This document shows, piece after piece, positions 17,491 through 25,931 of a stretch of 64,000 bases of DNA. A program made the translations under genes and the position numbers. The notes beneath the pieces are model-generated. The model was not told where the DNA came from, did not search any database, and worked only from the letters and a program-made list of their open reading frames with translations. Location of the stretch: the NCBI RefSeq assembly GCF_000380185.1, contig NZ_KB904749.1, forward strand, positions 1 through 64,000, written 5' to 3'. This DNA comes from Thiofilum flexile DSM 14609. GTDB taxonomy: Bacteria; Pseudomonadota; Gammaproteobacteria; Thiotrichales; Thiotrichaceae. Each line of letters opens with the position of its first letter. Within the stretch, counting starts at the first letter, position 1.

Positions 17491-18810
17491 ATGAAACATA
17501 TATGGCATTTTGGTACTGCCTTCGTCCTTAGTACGCTCAGTTTCACCGTTCATGCAGCCGGTTTTGCCCTTGCCAATCAATCTGGATCAGGCGCTGGTAA
17601 TGCTTATGCGGGTGGGGCTGCTGCCGCTGAGGATGCTTCAGTTGTCTGGTATAACCCCGCCGCCATGACAGAATTACCGGCAGGTACGCATGCCTCTATT
17701 GCCGGTCATGTCGTCGCGCCTAAAGCTCAATTTACTAATAATGGCTCACTCAATCCTCCGGGATTAGGCACAAAAATTACAGGTGATAATGATGATGGAG
17801 GCAAGGTCGGTGTTGTTCCTAATGCTTATCTCGTTAAAGGTAAAGGTCAGAAGTGGCGTTTTGGGGTAGGTCTGAATGCGCCATTTGGTCTGGGAACGAA
17901 ATATGATGAGAATTGGGTCGGACGTTATCATGCCCTAGAATCCGATATTCAAACGATTAATTTTAATCCCTCTCTCGCCTATAAAGTGAATGACCGCTTT
18001 AGTGTCGGGGCGGGGGTGAGTGTGCAGCAAATGAAGGTGGAGCTACAAAGTGCGGTAGATTCACGTTCCCTCTGTCTAGCAGCCAGAATTACGCCGAGTG
18101 TCTGTGCCACCCTACCTGATGGAAAAGTCAAAGTGGAGGGAGATAATGTCCGTGCGGGGTATAATGTGGGGGTGTTGTTTAAACCCTCGGAAAAAACCCG
18201 TATTGGTGCAAGTTACCGTTCACGCATGAAACAGAATTTAGAGGGCACAGCGGAATTTAATGTTCCACCCGCTTTAAGTGCGAGTCCTTTATTAGCAGGG
18301 GGTGATGTCACAGCTTTGGCTGATTTACCCGCCCATTTCTCTTTATCCGTCGCGCATAAAATTAATCAGCGTTTAGAGTTATTGGGGGATGTTACCCGTA
18401 CCCGTTGGAGTAGCTTTAAAACCTTACAAGTTACCCGTACGAGTGGTTCTGATGTTACTAATTTGCCCCAAAATTGGAAAGATGTGAACCGTTATTCTAT
18501 CGGCACGAATTATCAATATAACGATCGCTGGAAATTAAAAGCGGGTATTGCCTATGACGAAACCCCCGTACCTGATGCTGAGCATCGCAGCCCGCGTACA
18601 CCGGATGGTAATCGGACTTGGTTAAGTTTTGGTGCCAATTATAAACCACGTAAAAACTTTAGTGTTGATATGGGTTATACCCATATTTTTGTTAAAGATA
18701 CCCCGATTAATAATAAAAATAATATAGATGCAACGCGTGCTCATACCTTAATCGGTAGTTATGACTCTAGCGTGGATATTATTAGCGCGCAGTTCAATTG
18801 GTCTTTCTAG
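17491..18810 (+). CDS. fadL: FadL-type outer-membrane long-chain fatty acid transporter
   Basis: FadL barrels let long-chain fatty acids or other hydrophobic compounds cross the outer membrane. From the ATG at 17491 (AGGAGG site eight bases upstream) the protein has 439 residues: a signal peptide ending VHA, then the family N-terminal plug GFALANQSGSGAGNAYAGG and the conserved NPA turn in VVWYNPAAMTELP. The C-terminus ends in aromatic residues (FNWSF), the outer-membrane assembly signal. A lipase gene follows, as in organisms where a surface lipase releases fatty acids for FadL. Confidence 0.93.
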   Translation: MKHIWHFGTAFVLSTLSFTVHAAGFALANQSGSGAGNAYAGGAAAAEDASVVWYNPAAMTELPAGTHASIAGHVVAPKAQFTNNGSLNPPGLGTKITGDNDDGGKVGVVPNAYLVKGKGQKWRFGVGLNAPFGLGTKYDENWVGRYHALESDIQTINFNPSLAYKVNDRFSVGAGVSVQQMKVELQSAVDSRSLCLAARITPSVCATLPDGKVKVEGDNVRAGYNVGVLFKPSEKTRIGASYRSRMKQNLEGTAEFNVPPALSASPLLAGGDVTALADLPAHFSLSVAHKINQRLELLGDVTRTRWSSFKTLQVTRTSGSDVTNLPQNWKDVNRYSIGTNYQYNDRWKLKAGIAYDETPVPDAEHRSPRTPDGNRTWLSFGANYKPRKNFSVDMGYTHIFVKDTPINNKNNIDATRAHTLIGSYDSSVDIISAQFNWSF

Positions 18811-18829
18811 TAATAAATAAGTGCATTGG

Positions 18830-18856
18830 CAAAGCCTAATCAGATATTAGGCTTTG
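18830..18856 (+). terminator. Hairpin after fadL
   Basis: CAAAGCCTAA (18830-18839) pairs fully with TTAGGCTTTG (18847-18856). No long T run follows, so it may only partly stop transcription into the lipase gene. Confidence 0.55.
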
Positions 18857-18912
18857 GTGTTAGGCGACAATAGTTAAAACGGCATAGAGAATATCCACTA
18901 AGGAGTATAGAG

Positions 18913-20874
18913 ATGAATAGGCATGCTTTTCATCGGCTGGCATTAGTTAGCTATCTAGTATTAATAGGTCTTACCGGCTGCGGTGGTGCGGATAATGGTG
19001 ATCAAGTCGGTAATGGTACGACCGTGGAGTATAGTGCTACTGCTCGAATGCTTTATGATCCGGCTAATAGTGTGATTCCGACTACCAATGATTTGCTCTT
19101 TAGTGGTAGTACTGATGGTACTCTCAATTTACCGATTAGTAGCACGGATAGTAGTGCCGCGCTAAAGACTATGCTCAATACTCTAGATGGGTTTAGTCTC
19201 ACTATGCCGTTTACGACGACGCTGAATGAGGCTCCTTTAGCCAGCTCGGTAGTATTAGGACAGTCAGTGCGTGTGTTTGAGGTGACTAAGTCGAGCGGGC
19301 TAGTCGCAAGCGTGACTCGTGAATTGACGAGTAGTGAGTTATTAGCCACTCTAGATAGCACAGGCACCACTTTAGCCTTAGTCCCTTTAAAACCCCTCAA
19401 GGAAAGTACTAGTTATTTGGTGGTGGTAACCAATGCACTCAAAGATTCTGTAGGTAAAGCAGTATCCACCAGTAGCAGCTATGCGGTATTAAAAGGCTCC
19501 GCCGTTTTTACAGATAGCACCAAAGAGGCATTACGTTTACAGATCAATGCGCATGAAACTGCTGCTGCCAGTGCTGGAGTGAGCAAAGATTCCATTATTT
19601 TAAGCTGGTCGTTTACCACTCAATCCGTGACCCCCGTTTTATCAGCAGTGAAAACGCAAGCAACGGCTAGAGCGCTACAAACTAGAGTAACGCCTGTGAC
19701 AAGTACCTATGGGCAAGCTCAGTTACATATGGGAACCTTACAAGTACCCTATTACTTAAGTCGCTCAGCCCCATTGACAGCCTATTGGCATGGAGCGAGT
19801 AGCAGCTATTTAACTCGTTATAATACCGCACCTGTAGCAACCAGCACTCAAACCATTCCGGTGATGCTCACCATACCTACTGCCGCTTCGGGTAAAACTA
19901 TGCCCGCTTCCGGCTGGCCGGTGGTGATTTATCAACACGGTATTACCTCGAATCGTGCCACGGTGCTAGCGATTGCTGATACCTTAGCTTCACAGGGTTT
20001 TGCTGCCATTGCGATTGATTTACCACTACATGGTATTAATGTAGATGATGAGAAATTTGCAGCCTTACGTACTAGTATTGAGCGCACTTTTGATTTGGAT
20101 GTGGTGAATAATACTACGGGTGCGACAGGTGCGGATGGTGTGATTGATGAGTCAGGCAAGCACTTTATTAATCTAGCTGTGCCTTTAGTATCACGCGATA
20201 ATATCCGCCAAGCTATCTCCGATATCTTGGTCTTACGCAATAGTTTAAGCAGCTTACAAAGTGATACGGGCGTGGTGTTAGACACCACTAAAGTCAGCTT
20301 TACGGGGATTTCATTAGGCTCTATGGTAGGGGTAGGTTATTTAGCAACAGAAACAACCTCTACGCCCGCGCTCTTGTCAGTACCTGGTGGTGGAATTGCC
20401 CGCTTATTAGATGGCTCAGCAACCTTTGGCCCTGCTATTCGAGCCGGTTTAGCCAGCAGTGGAGTGATAGCGGGAACCGCTGCCTATGATAGCTTTATGT
20501 TTGCCACCCAGTTTATGCTCGACTCGGCTGACCCTATTAATTTAGCAGCCACGGCGGTGTCACAACATCCAGTGTTATTGCATGAAGTGGTAGGCTCTAC
20601 TACCTCAGCATCCGATCAAGTCGTCCCTAATAGTGTTACCGGCTATCCTTTATCAGGAACCGAGCCTTTGATTCGGATGATGGGACTCAGTAGTGCGAGT
20701 ACTTCAAAGAGTGGGTCTGATGCGGCGGTGCGCTTTACTGCAGGCGGACATAGCTCCTTATTAAGTCCTACCGCTAGCTCCGCAACCACCACCGAGATGC
20801 AACGTCAAATGGCAGCGTTTCTTGCCACCCAAGGTACACAAATTGTCATAACAGACACTAGTGTCGTGAAGTAA
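18913..20874 (+). CDS. VolA/Pla-1-like surface lipoprotein (phospho)lipase
   Basis: The 653-residue protein has a lipoprotein signal with the lipobox LTGCGG (Cys23), an N-terminal all-beta part and an alpha/beta hydrolase domain from about 320. The oxyanion region is IYQHGITSN; the nucleophile elbow FTGISLGSM puts Ser at 467, and GGHSSLLSP provides His613. This layout matches the VolA/Pla-1 family of surface-exposed lysophospholipases and lipases, and Vibrio cholerae VolA is likewise encoded beside FadL. Together they would cleave lysophosphatidylcholine-type lipids outside and import the fatty acid. The ribosome binding site AAGGAG is good. Confidence 0.85.
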   Translation: MNRHAFHRLALVSYLVLIGLTGCGGADNGDQVGNGTTVEYSATARMLYDPANSVIPTTNDLLFSGSTDGTLNLPISSTDSSAALKTMLNTLDGFSLTMPFTTTLNEAPLASSVVLGQSVRVFEVTKSSGLVASVTRELTSSELLATLDSTGTTLALVPLKPLKESTSYLVVVTNALKDSVGKAVSTSSSYAVLKGSAVFTDSTKEALRLQINAHETAAASAGVSKDSIILSWSFTTQSVTPVLSAVKTQATARALQTRVTPVTSTYGQAQLHMGTLQVPYYLSRSAPLTAYWHGASSSYLTRYNTAPVATSTQTIPVMLTIPTAASGKTMPASGWPVVIYQHGITSNRATVLAIADTLASQGFAAIAIDLPLHGINVDDEKFAALRTSIERTFDLDVVNNTTGATGADGVIDESGKHFINLAVPLVSRDNIRQAISDILVLRNSLSSLQSDTGVVLDTTKVSFTGISLGSMVGVGYLATETTSTPALLSVPGGGIARLLDGSATFGPAIRAGLASSGVIAGTAAYDSFMFATQFMLDSADPINLAATAVSQHPVLLHEVVGSTTSASDQVVPNSVTGYPLSGTEPLIRMMGLSSASTSKSGSDAAVRFTAGGHSSLLSPTASSATTTEMQRQMAAFLATQGTQIVITDTSVVK

Positions 20875-20892
20875 TCGTCAAAGCCTATCTTT

Positions 20893-20922
20893 CAAGGCAG
20901 AGTGTGCAATGCCTCTGCCTTG
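20893..20922 (+). terminator. Hairpin after the surface lipase gene
   Basis: CAAGGCAGAG (20893-20902) pairs fully with CTCTGCCTTG (20913-20922) around a ten-base loop. There is no T run, so the terminator call is moderate. Confidence 0.55.
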
Positions 20923-20994
20923 GGACTTGACAAATTTATTCACCTCAGGATTGATAAGCATCATGTCGTTTCTTCTCTAGGTATCAAAATAGTC

Positions 20995-21654
20995 ATGGAA
21001 CAATTCGGTGTACTCAATTACGCAACCTATTTCATTGGCTGCATTGCGATTATTCTTCTCCCTGGGCCTAACTCACTTTATGTATTGGCTACAGCGGCTC
21101 AGCGTGGCATTAAAGCGGGCTGGCAAGGGGCTTTAGGTATTTTTGTCGGCGATGCTATTTTAATGGTCTTAACCGCGTTAGGTGCGGTTTCGGTATTAAC
21201 GGCTTATCCCCTCATTTTTAAAGCCATTCAATCGGTAGGGGCGCTTTATTTAGCTTATATTGGTTTTAAACTAGTGCGCTCAGCCATACAGAATTGGAAT
21301 AAACGTAATTTAGCCGAAGCAATCGAGCAGCCTTTAGAAGAGGCTACTAATAGCTCACCCTTTAAACGCTCTTTATTGATTAGCTTACTAAACCCTAAAG
21401 CCATTCTATTCTTTTTATCTTTTTTCGTGCAATTTGTTGACCCTAGCTATGATAGTAAGATGGTTTCATTTTTAATCTTGGCAGTTACTTTGCAGATAAT
21501 GAGCCTTATTTATTTAGCCACCTTAATTTATGCAGGGGTCTATTTAGCAGAGGCCTTTAAACGGCGTAAACGCTTATCCGCCGTATCTACTGGCAGTGTT
21601 GGTGCTATGTTTATGGCCTTTTCTGCTAAATTAGCGACCGCGTCTGTGACATAA
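20995..21654 (+). CDS. LysE/RhtB family amino acid exporter (LeuE-like)
   Basis: From the ATG at 20995 the protein has 219 residues and about six membrane helices. The family signature LLPGPNSLYVLATAAQRG followed by GWQGALGIFVGD is present near residues 19-45, and SLLNPKAILFFLSFFVQF marks the second conserved half. Such proteins export amino acids by proton antiport; the resemblance is closest to LeuE, but substrate is not certain. Upstream in-frame codons back to 20902 lack the family pattern. The last codons and the stop of this gene were copied in the duplication found downstream. Confidence 0.88.
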   Translation: MEQFGVLNYATYFIGCIAIILLPGPNSLYVLATAAQRGIKAGWQGALGIFVGDAILMVLTALGAVSVLTAYPLIFKAIQSVGALYLAYIGFKLVRSAIQNWNKRNLAEAIEQPLEEATNSSPFKRSLLISLLNPKAILFFLSFFVQFVDPSYDSKMVSFLILAVTLQIMSLIYLATLIYAGVYLAEAFKRRKRLSAVSTGSVGAMFMAFSAKLATASVT

Positions 21655-21726
21655 GTTACCAAATGTTTTAGACTTAATGCACAAACAAAAAAAATCATTT
21701 CTCTATAATGGACTTCGTTGAGACAA
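21642..21726 (+). repeat. Duplicated promoter block, copy 1
   Basis: Matches 22422-22506. The block covers the last codons of the LysE gene (GTCTGTGACATAA), a conserved leader and a TATAAT -10 box at 21704-21709. It marks the left end of a tandem duplication of about 780 bases. Confidence 0.88.
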
Positions 21727-21792
21727 ATAAAGGGGTGGGTAAATATCAACCCCTTACTAACCGAATCCCCCCATTAATTAGAGGACTGAGAC

Positions 21793-22239
21793 ATGAAAAA
21801 ATTAACCGCCATCGCTGCCTTATTAGCATCTACTTTAGGCATGATGGGTACTGCCCAAGCCGGTAATTACAATCAAGTAACTCTGCAAGCTGTACCTGCT
21901 CACGCTAAAGTCGTAGTAGTCGATGCACGTCATGCCCGTAATGTTCAACGTATGCACAATAATCATCGTCAACAAATGGCACGTGCGGCTCATCACCAAC
22001 GTAAAGCGGCTAATACCGTGAAAATTGTGGTGGTAAAACCAAGACCTGTTGTTAAGAAAGTGGTTTATGTACGTCCTGCTCCCGTTGTTAAAAAAGTAGT
22101 TTATGTACGTCCTGCTCCTGTCGTTAAGAAAGTAGTTTATGTACAACAAAGACCCGTACATCGTCCTGCTGTAGTGGATCGTGTGGTCTATAGAACCGCT
22201 ACTACTAATGCAGCGCCTATTAGACATCATCACTATTAA
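21793..22239 (+). CDS. Small secreted Lys/Val-rich repeat protein, copy 1
   Basis: The 148-residue protein has a Sec signal peptide (MKKLTAIAALLASTLGMMGTAQA) and a very basic mature part. The block PVVKKVVYVRPA occurs three times near 78-115; the C-terminal end is His-rich (PIRHHHY). The alternating Val/Lys pattern suggests extended beta strands able to bind anionic polymers such as DNA, cell-wall teichoic-like or polyphosphate material. I recognise no family. It is the first of two tandem paralogues with shared promoters. Confidence 0.72.
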   Translation: MKKLTAIAALLASTLGMMGTAQAGNYNQVTLQAVPAHAKVVVVDARHARNVQRMHNNHRQQMARAAHHQRKAANTVKIVVVKPRPVVKKVVYVRPAPVVKKVVYVRPAPVVKKVVYVQQRPVHRPAVVDRVVYRTATTNAAPIRHHHY

Positions 22240-22314
22240 TTCATGTCCCTATCGTTTGTAGAGTCATTAGTTTAAACGTTTGATCTACAAAGATAATCAG
22301 GTCTATGATGTGAA

Positions 22315-22356
22315 TAACGCCTTTTAAGTATGCTTAGAGGGCGTTTTACTTTTTGG
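22315..22356 (+). terminator. Terminator after secreted repeat protein copy 1
   Basis: AACGCC near 22316 pairs with GGCGTT near 22340, and TTTTACTTTTT follows. A very similar hairpin ends the second copy, so the terminator was duplicated too. Confidence 0.72.
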
Positions 22357-22421
22357 GCTATTTAATTTTCATGAGTTTAGAGGGCGTTGGAGGTACTGAC
22401 TGCTTGCAAATGAGACTTTAA

Positions 22422-22506
22422 GTCTGTGACATAAGTTACTAAGTATTTCGGACTTAATGCACAAACAAAAAAAATCATTTCTCTATAATAGACCTCATCA
22501 AGACAC
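22422..22506 (+). repeat. Duplicated promoter block, copy 2
   Basis: Nearly the same as 21642-21726, with an unbroken stretch from GACTTAATGC through the A-rich run to CTCTATAAT. It still carries the copied end of the LysE gene (GTCTGTGACATAA), now non-functional, which proves the direction of the duplication. It drives the second secreted repeat gene and, with the terminator, fills the 22240-22573 gap. Confidence 0.88.
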
Positions 22507-22573
22507 ACAACAGAGAGCGCTACTAAACATAACACTCTCTAAACCAAATAACTGATTAATAGAGGAAATGAAC

Positions 22574-22981
22574 ATGAAAAAGTTAACTGTAATCGCTGCC
22601 TTATTAGCATCTACTTTAGGCATTATGGGTACCGCTCAAGCCGGTGGTTATCAAAATCAAGTGATGCTACAAGCAGTCCCTACCCAAACTAAGGTTGTGG
22701 TAGTAGATCAACATCGTCAACATAAACCAGTAAAGCCGGTGAAAGTGATTGTTGTAAAAAAAGCAGCACCTCATAAGAAAGTTAAAAAAGTGGTAGTGGT
22801 AAAACCAAAACCAGTGGTTAAGAAAAAAGTGGTAATAGTAAAACCAAAACCAGTGGTTAAGAAAAAAGTAATCGTTAAAAAAGTGGTAATAGTAAAACCA
22901 GCCGCTAAAAAAGTAGTTTACATTCAAAAACCAGCTCATCATCAAAATCAAGTGATGCTGCAAGCAGTACATGTAAAATAA
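22574..22981 (+). CDS. Small secreted Lys/Val-rich repeat protein, copy 2
   Basis: The 135-residue protein (start at the second ATG, which has AGAGGAA at the right distance) shares its signal peptide and first 20 mature residues with the upstream paralogue. Its centre is an array of VVVKPKPVVKKK-type units, nearly only Val, Lys and Pro. The phrase NQVMLQAV appears both just after the signal peptide and at the very C-terminus, framing the basic core. Estimated charge is extremely positive. Role unknown; a periplasmic or surface polyanion-binding protein is one idea. Confidence 0.72.
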   Translation: MKKLTVIAALLASTLGIMGTAQAGGYQNQVMLQAVPTQTKVVVVDQHRQHKPVKPVKVIVVKKAAPHKKVKKVVVVKPKPVVKKKVVIVKPKPVVKKKVIVKKVVIVKPAAKKVVYIQKPAHHQNQVMLQAVHVK

Positions 22982-23007
22982 GTTTTACGCTTGCTACTTA
23001 TCTGTTT

Positions 23008-23046
23008 AACGCCCTCTAAGGAGTTTTAGCGGGCGTTTTGCTTTTT
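23008..23046 (+). terminator. Terminator after secreted repeat protein copy 2
   Basis: AACGCCC (23008-23014) pairs with GGGCGTT (23031-23037), followed by TTGCTTTTT. This is a likely intrinsic terminator. Confidence 0.78.
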
Positions 23047-23107
23047 GTGCTTGTATTCATGGTGTAAATACTCTACAAGCGTACTGAGTGGGTAAAGAGT
23101 GAAACAT

Positions 23108-24070
23108 ATGCAAACACCAATAAAAATCGGGATTAGTAGTTGTTTATTAGGCGAGCTGGTGCGTTATGACGGCGCTCATAAGCGAAATGCTTATATTCAA
23201 GCGACTTTGGGCGAGTATTTTGAATTTGTATCCTTTTGCCCAGAACTCAGCGCGGGGCTAGGGGTGCCGCGTCCGCCTATTCATTTGGTACGTTATGAGC
23301 AAGGTATTCGGGTGCAAACCACCAAAGGGGAGGTCAAGGATTATACGGATGCCATAAGCCAAGTGATTGAGCAAATTAAACCGCAATTGCCGCAATTATC
23401 GGGCTATATTCTCAAAAAAGATTCACCTAGCTGTGGTATGGAGCGGGTCAAAGTTTATGATGCGGACTATCTCTATCAGCGTCCACCGGAAAAAACAGGT
23501 ATAGGGTTATTTGCAGCGGCTTTAAAACAACAATATCCGCATTTGCCCTTGGAGGAAGAAGGGCGTTTAGGCGATCCGCATCTACGTGAGAATTTTATTC
23601 AGCGGATTTATGTATACCATCGTTGGCAGCAATTAGTCGCACAGGGTCTGAAAGCAAATGATCTAGTGCAGTTTCATAGTGATCATAAATATTTAATTAT
23701 GGCGCATAATCAGGATGAGCTGCGTCAGTTAGGACGCTTAGTCGCACAAGCGGGTAACCATACTAATTTGCATGAATTATGTGAGCAGTATATCGAACGG
23801 CTTATGCAAGTACTCCAGCAAATAGCCACCCGTGGGCAACAGGCTAATACGCTATCTCATATTATGGGCTATTTGCGTGAGCATTTAGATGCCGAGGATA
23901 AGACTGAATTAGTCGAGATGATTCAGCGCTATCAACAAGGTTATGTACCCTTAATTGTACCCATTACTTTATTAAAACATCATTTTAGACGCCATCCAGT
24001 GCCCTATATTGATAGACAATATTACCTCAACCCTTACCCTGGCGAGCTAATGCTTTTAAACCAAGTTTGA
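23108..24070 (+). CDS. DUF523-DUF1722 fusion protein
   Basis: The protein has about 320 residues from the ATG at 23108 (a GTG nine bases upstream is less likely). The N-terminal DUF523 domain (about 5-150) has the motif SSCLLGELVRYDG and the later SPSCG, two cysteine sites conserved in the family. The C-terminal DUF1722/YbgA domain (about 190-310) shows HSDHKYLIMAHN. The fusion is common in proteobacteria, often near photolyase and stress genes. Function is unknown; the cysteines suggest binding of a metal or Fe-S cluster. A copy of the 130-base repeat follows directly. Confidence 0.88.
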   Translation: MQTPIKIGISSCLLGELVRYDGAHKRNAYIQATLGEYFEFVSFCPELSAGLGVPRPPIHLVRYEQGIRVQTTKGEVKDYTDAISQVIEQIKPQLPQLSGYILKKDSPSCGMERVKVYDADYLYQRPPEKTGIGLFAAALKQQYPHLPLEEEGRLGDPHLRENFIQRIYVYHRWQQLVAQGLKANDLVQFHSDHKYLIMAHNQDELRQLGRLVAQAGNHTNLHELCEQYIERLMQVLQQIATRGQQANTLSHIMGYLREHLDAEDKTELVEMIQRYQQGYVPLIVPITLLKHHFRRHPVPYIDRQYYLNPYPGELMLLNQV

Positions 24071-24074
24071 GTAA

Positions 24075-24205
24075 GTATCCGAGCCAAAGTAATCAGGTGT
24101 TTCTGGAGCAGTCTTGGCGGCAGGGATGCCGCCTTGTAGCGTACAGGGAGGTATTCACAGCGACTGCGGAGGAAATACTTGATTACTTTGGTATACCTAC
24201 TTATA
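24075..24205. repeat. 130-base quasi-palindromic repeat, copy C
   Basis: Third copy, placed between two convergent genes (DUF523 and puuC). The ends are GAGCCAAAGTAATC and GATTACTTTGGTATACC. Relative to those ends its core runs the same way as in copy A and opposite to copy B. It can fold into one long hairpin and might serve as a two-way terminator. Confidence 0.88.
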
Positions 24206-24217
24206 AGCAGGGCAGTA

Positions 24218-25717
24218 TTATAACTTGAGCTGTAACCACGTTGTTTTCAGCTCGGTATATTTCTCTAGCGCATGCAAAGACTTATCCCGTCCAATGCCAG
24301 ACTGTTTATAGCCGCCAAAGGGTACGGTTATATCATCTGCATCATAACAATTGGCATAAACCACACCAGCGCGTAAGCCTTTGGTTGCTTTATACAGGGT
24401 ATTGATGTTGTCACTCCACACCCCCGCCCCTAACCCATAGATAGTGCTATTGGCGACTTGAATGGCTTCATCAACGCCATTCACGGTAATGACTGAGAGG
24501 ACGGGGCCAAAGATTTCTTCTTGCGCAATACGGGCTGAAGAGGATACTTGGTGAAAAATGGTTGGCTCAATATAACAGCCTCCGGCTACGGCTTGGCGTT
24601 GCTCGCCACCCATAAATAACGCGGCCTCTTGTTTGCCTAAACCAATGTATTTCATCACTTGTTGAGTATGTTCTGGATTGACCATAGCCCCTAAACGAGT
24701 ATTAGGATCAAGTGGATCACCCGGTGGCATGAGAGTAGAAAAAACTTTTAAACGCTCCAAAACTTCATCTTTAACGGCAGCATCGACAATCAAGCGTGAA
24801 CCGGCGGTACACATTTCGCCTTGATTAAAGAAAATCCCAAATCCCGCCGCCGTCGCCGCCGCATCTAAATCACCACAGTCGGCTAAAATAATATGTCCGG
24901 TTTTGCCGCCACATTCTAAGCCGAGCTTTTTAAGGTTAGATTGTCCGGCATATTGCATAAATAATTTGCCTACCGCCGTGGAGCCAGTGAAGAACACGCC
25001 ATCTACATCCATATGTAAACCGAGCGCTTTACCCGCCTGTTCACCCATCCCTGGCACCACATTAAACACACCATCAGGGATACCGGCTTGTGTGGCTAAT
25101 CCTGCTAAGCGAATAGCCGTTAAGGACGATTGCTCGGCAGGTTTTAATACAATGGAGTTACCCGTAGCAAGCGCGGGAGCAATTTTCCACATCGCCATCA
25201 AAAGGGGAAAATTCCAAGGGACTACCAGACCGCAAACGCCTAAAGGTTCACGCGTAATCGTGGCGATGACATTGTGCGGGGTGGGGGCGATTTCGTCATA
25301 AACCTTATCAATCGCTTCGGCATACCAGCGCAAACAGCGCACTGAGGCCGGAATATCAATAGAGAGGCTATCCCGAATCGGTTTGCCCATATCAAGGGTT
25401 TCTAATAGGGCTAATTCTTCGGTGTGTTGCTCAATCAGATCAGCAAATTTAAATAAAATCCGTTTGCGTTTTAGCGGTGGCAGTTTAGCCCAGCGCCCAT
25501 CCTCAAAGGCAGTACGGGCCGCTTTAACCGCTAAATCCACATCCAGCGCATCACACGCAGCAACCGAGTTGAGCAAACGACCATCAATCGGGCTGTAGTT
25601 AGCAAAGGTATTACCCGATTGCGCGGAGACATAGTGACCATTAATGAACGCTTGGCCTTGAATAGATAAGTGCTGAGCACGTTCATGCCAGGATAAAGAG
25701 GTCGCTGATGTGGTCAT
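24218..25717 (-). CDS. puuC: Gamma-glutamyl-gamma-aminobutyraldehyde dehydrogenase (PuuC-like)
   Basis: PuuC oxidises the gamma-glutamylated aminobutyraldehyde produced from putrescine, using NAD(P)+. The 499-residue protein is a complete aldehyde dehydrogenase: VVPWNFPLL and the cofactor motif FTGSTAVGK, the general base in LECGGKTGH, and the catalytic cysteine in NQGEMCTAGSR. It ends in LEKYTELKTTWLQL, typical of the PuuC/AldH group. Its place near puuB, potFGHI and speB supports the substrate. It faces away from puuB, with two unrelated AT-rich genes in between. Confidence 0.88.
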   Translation of the reverse strand: MTTSATSLSWHERAQHLSIQGQAFINGHYVSAQSGNTFANYSPIDGRLLNSVAACDALDVDLAVKAARTAFEDGRWAKLPPLKRKRILFKFADLIEQHTEELALLETLDMGKPIRDSLSIDIPASVRCLRWYAEAIDKVYDEIAPTPHNVIATITREPLGVCGLVVPWNFPLLMAMWKIAPALATGNSIVLKPAEQSSLTAIRLAGLATQAGIPDGVFNVVPGMGEQAGKALGLHMDVDGVFFTGSTAVGKLFMQYAGQSNLKKLGLECGGKTGHIILADCGDLDAAATAAGFGIFFNQGEMCTAGSRLIVDAAVKDEVLERLKVFSTLMPPGDPLDPNTRLGAMVNPEHTQQVMKYIGLGKQEAALFMGGEQRQAVAGGCYIEPTIFHQVSSSARIAQEEIFGPVLSVITVNGVDEAIQVANSTIYGLGAGVWSDNINTLYKATKGLRAGVVYANCYDADDITVPFGGYKQSGIGRDKSLHALEKYTELKTTWLQLKL

Positions 25718-25756
25718 AGACAGTACTCCGAAGGTTAGCGTTTATTTTATAGTAGC

Positions 25757-25773
25757 AGATGTGATCATGATCT
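25757..25773. promoter_or_regulatory. Operator-like palindrome before puuC
   Basis: The sequence contains the perfect palindrome GATCATGATC (25763-25772) and the octamer TGTGATCA, about 45 bases before the puuC start. The same octamer forms the palindrome before puuB, so one repressor may bind both. This is inference. Confidence 0.4.
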
Positions 25774-25931
25774 GATTAGTTTTGTCAATTGGATGTATAG
25801 TATACTAACCTAATGAAACTTGAACCAAAATTATAAAAGAGTATAGAGAGAACTATATTCATTACTACAACTATACTCAGTTCTTTCAGTTTTAGCTGAT
25901 AACTATTAATTTTTTAATATCTAGCTGGCAT

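Noticed and set aside
20902..20994. 31-codon extension of the LysE exporter
   Set aside because: The section overlaps the hairpin after the lipase gene and lacks membrane character; the family alignment starts at the ATG at 20995.
21835..22233. Open frames antisense to the two secreted repeat genes (also 22667-22972)
   Set aside because: They arise from the low-complexity Val/Lys codons on the other strand, give Tyr/Phe/Asn-rich nonsense and have no ribosome binding sites.
22316..23046. Repeated hairpins as a possible CRISPR array
   Set aside because: They are two terminators of duplicated genes, not regularly spaced repeats with unique spacers. No cas gene is present in the window.
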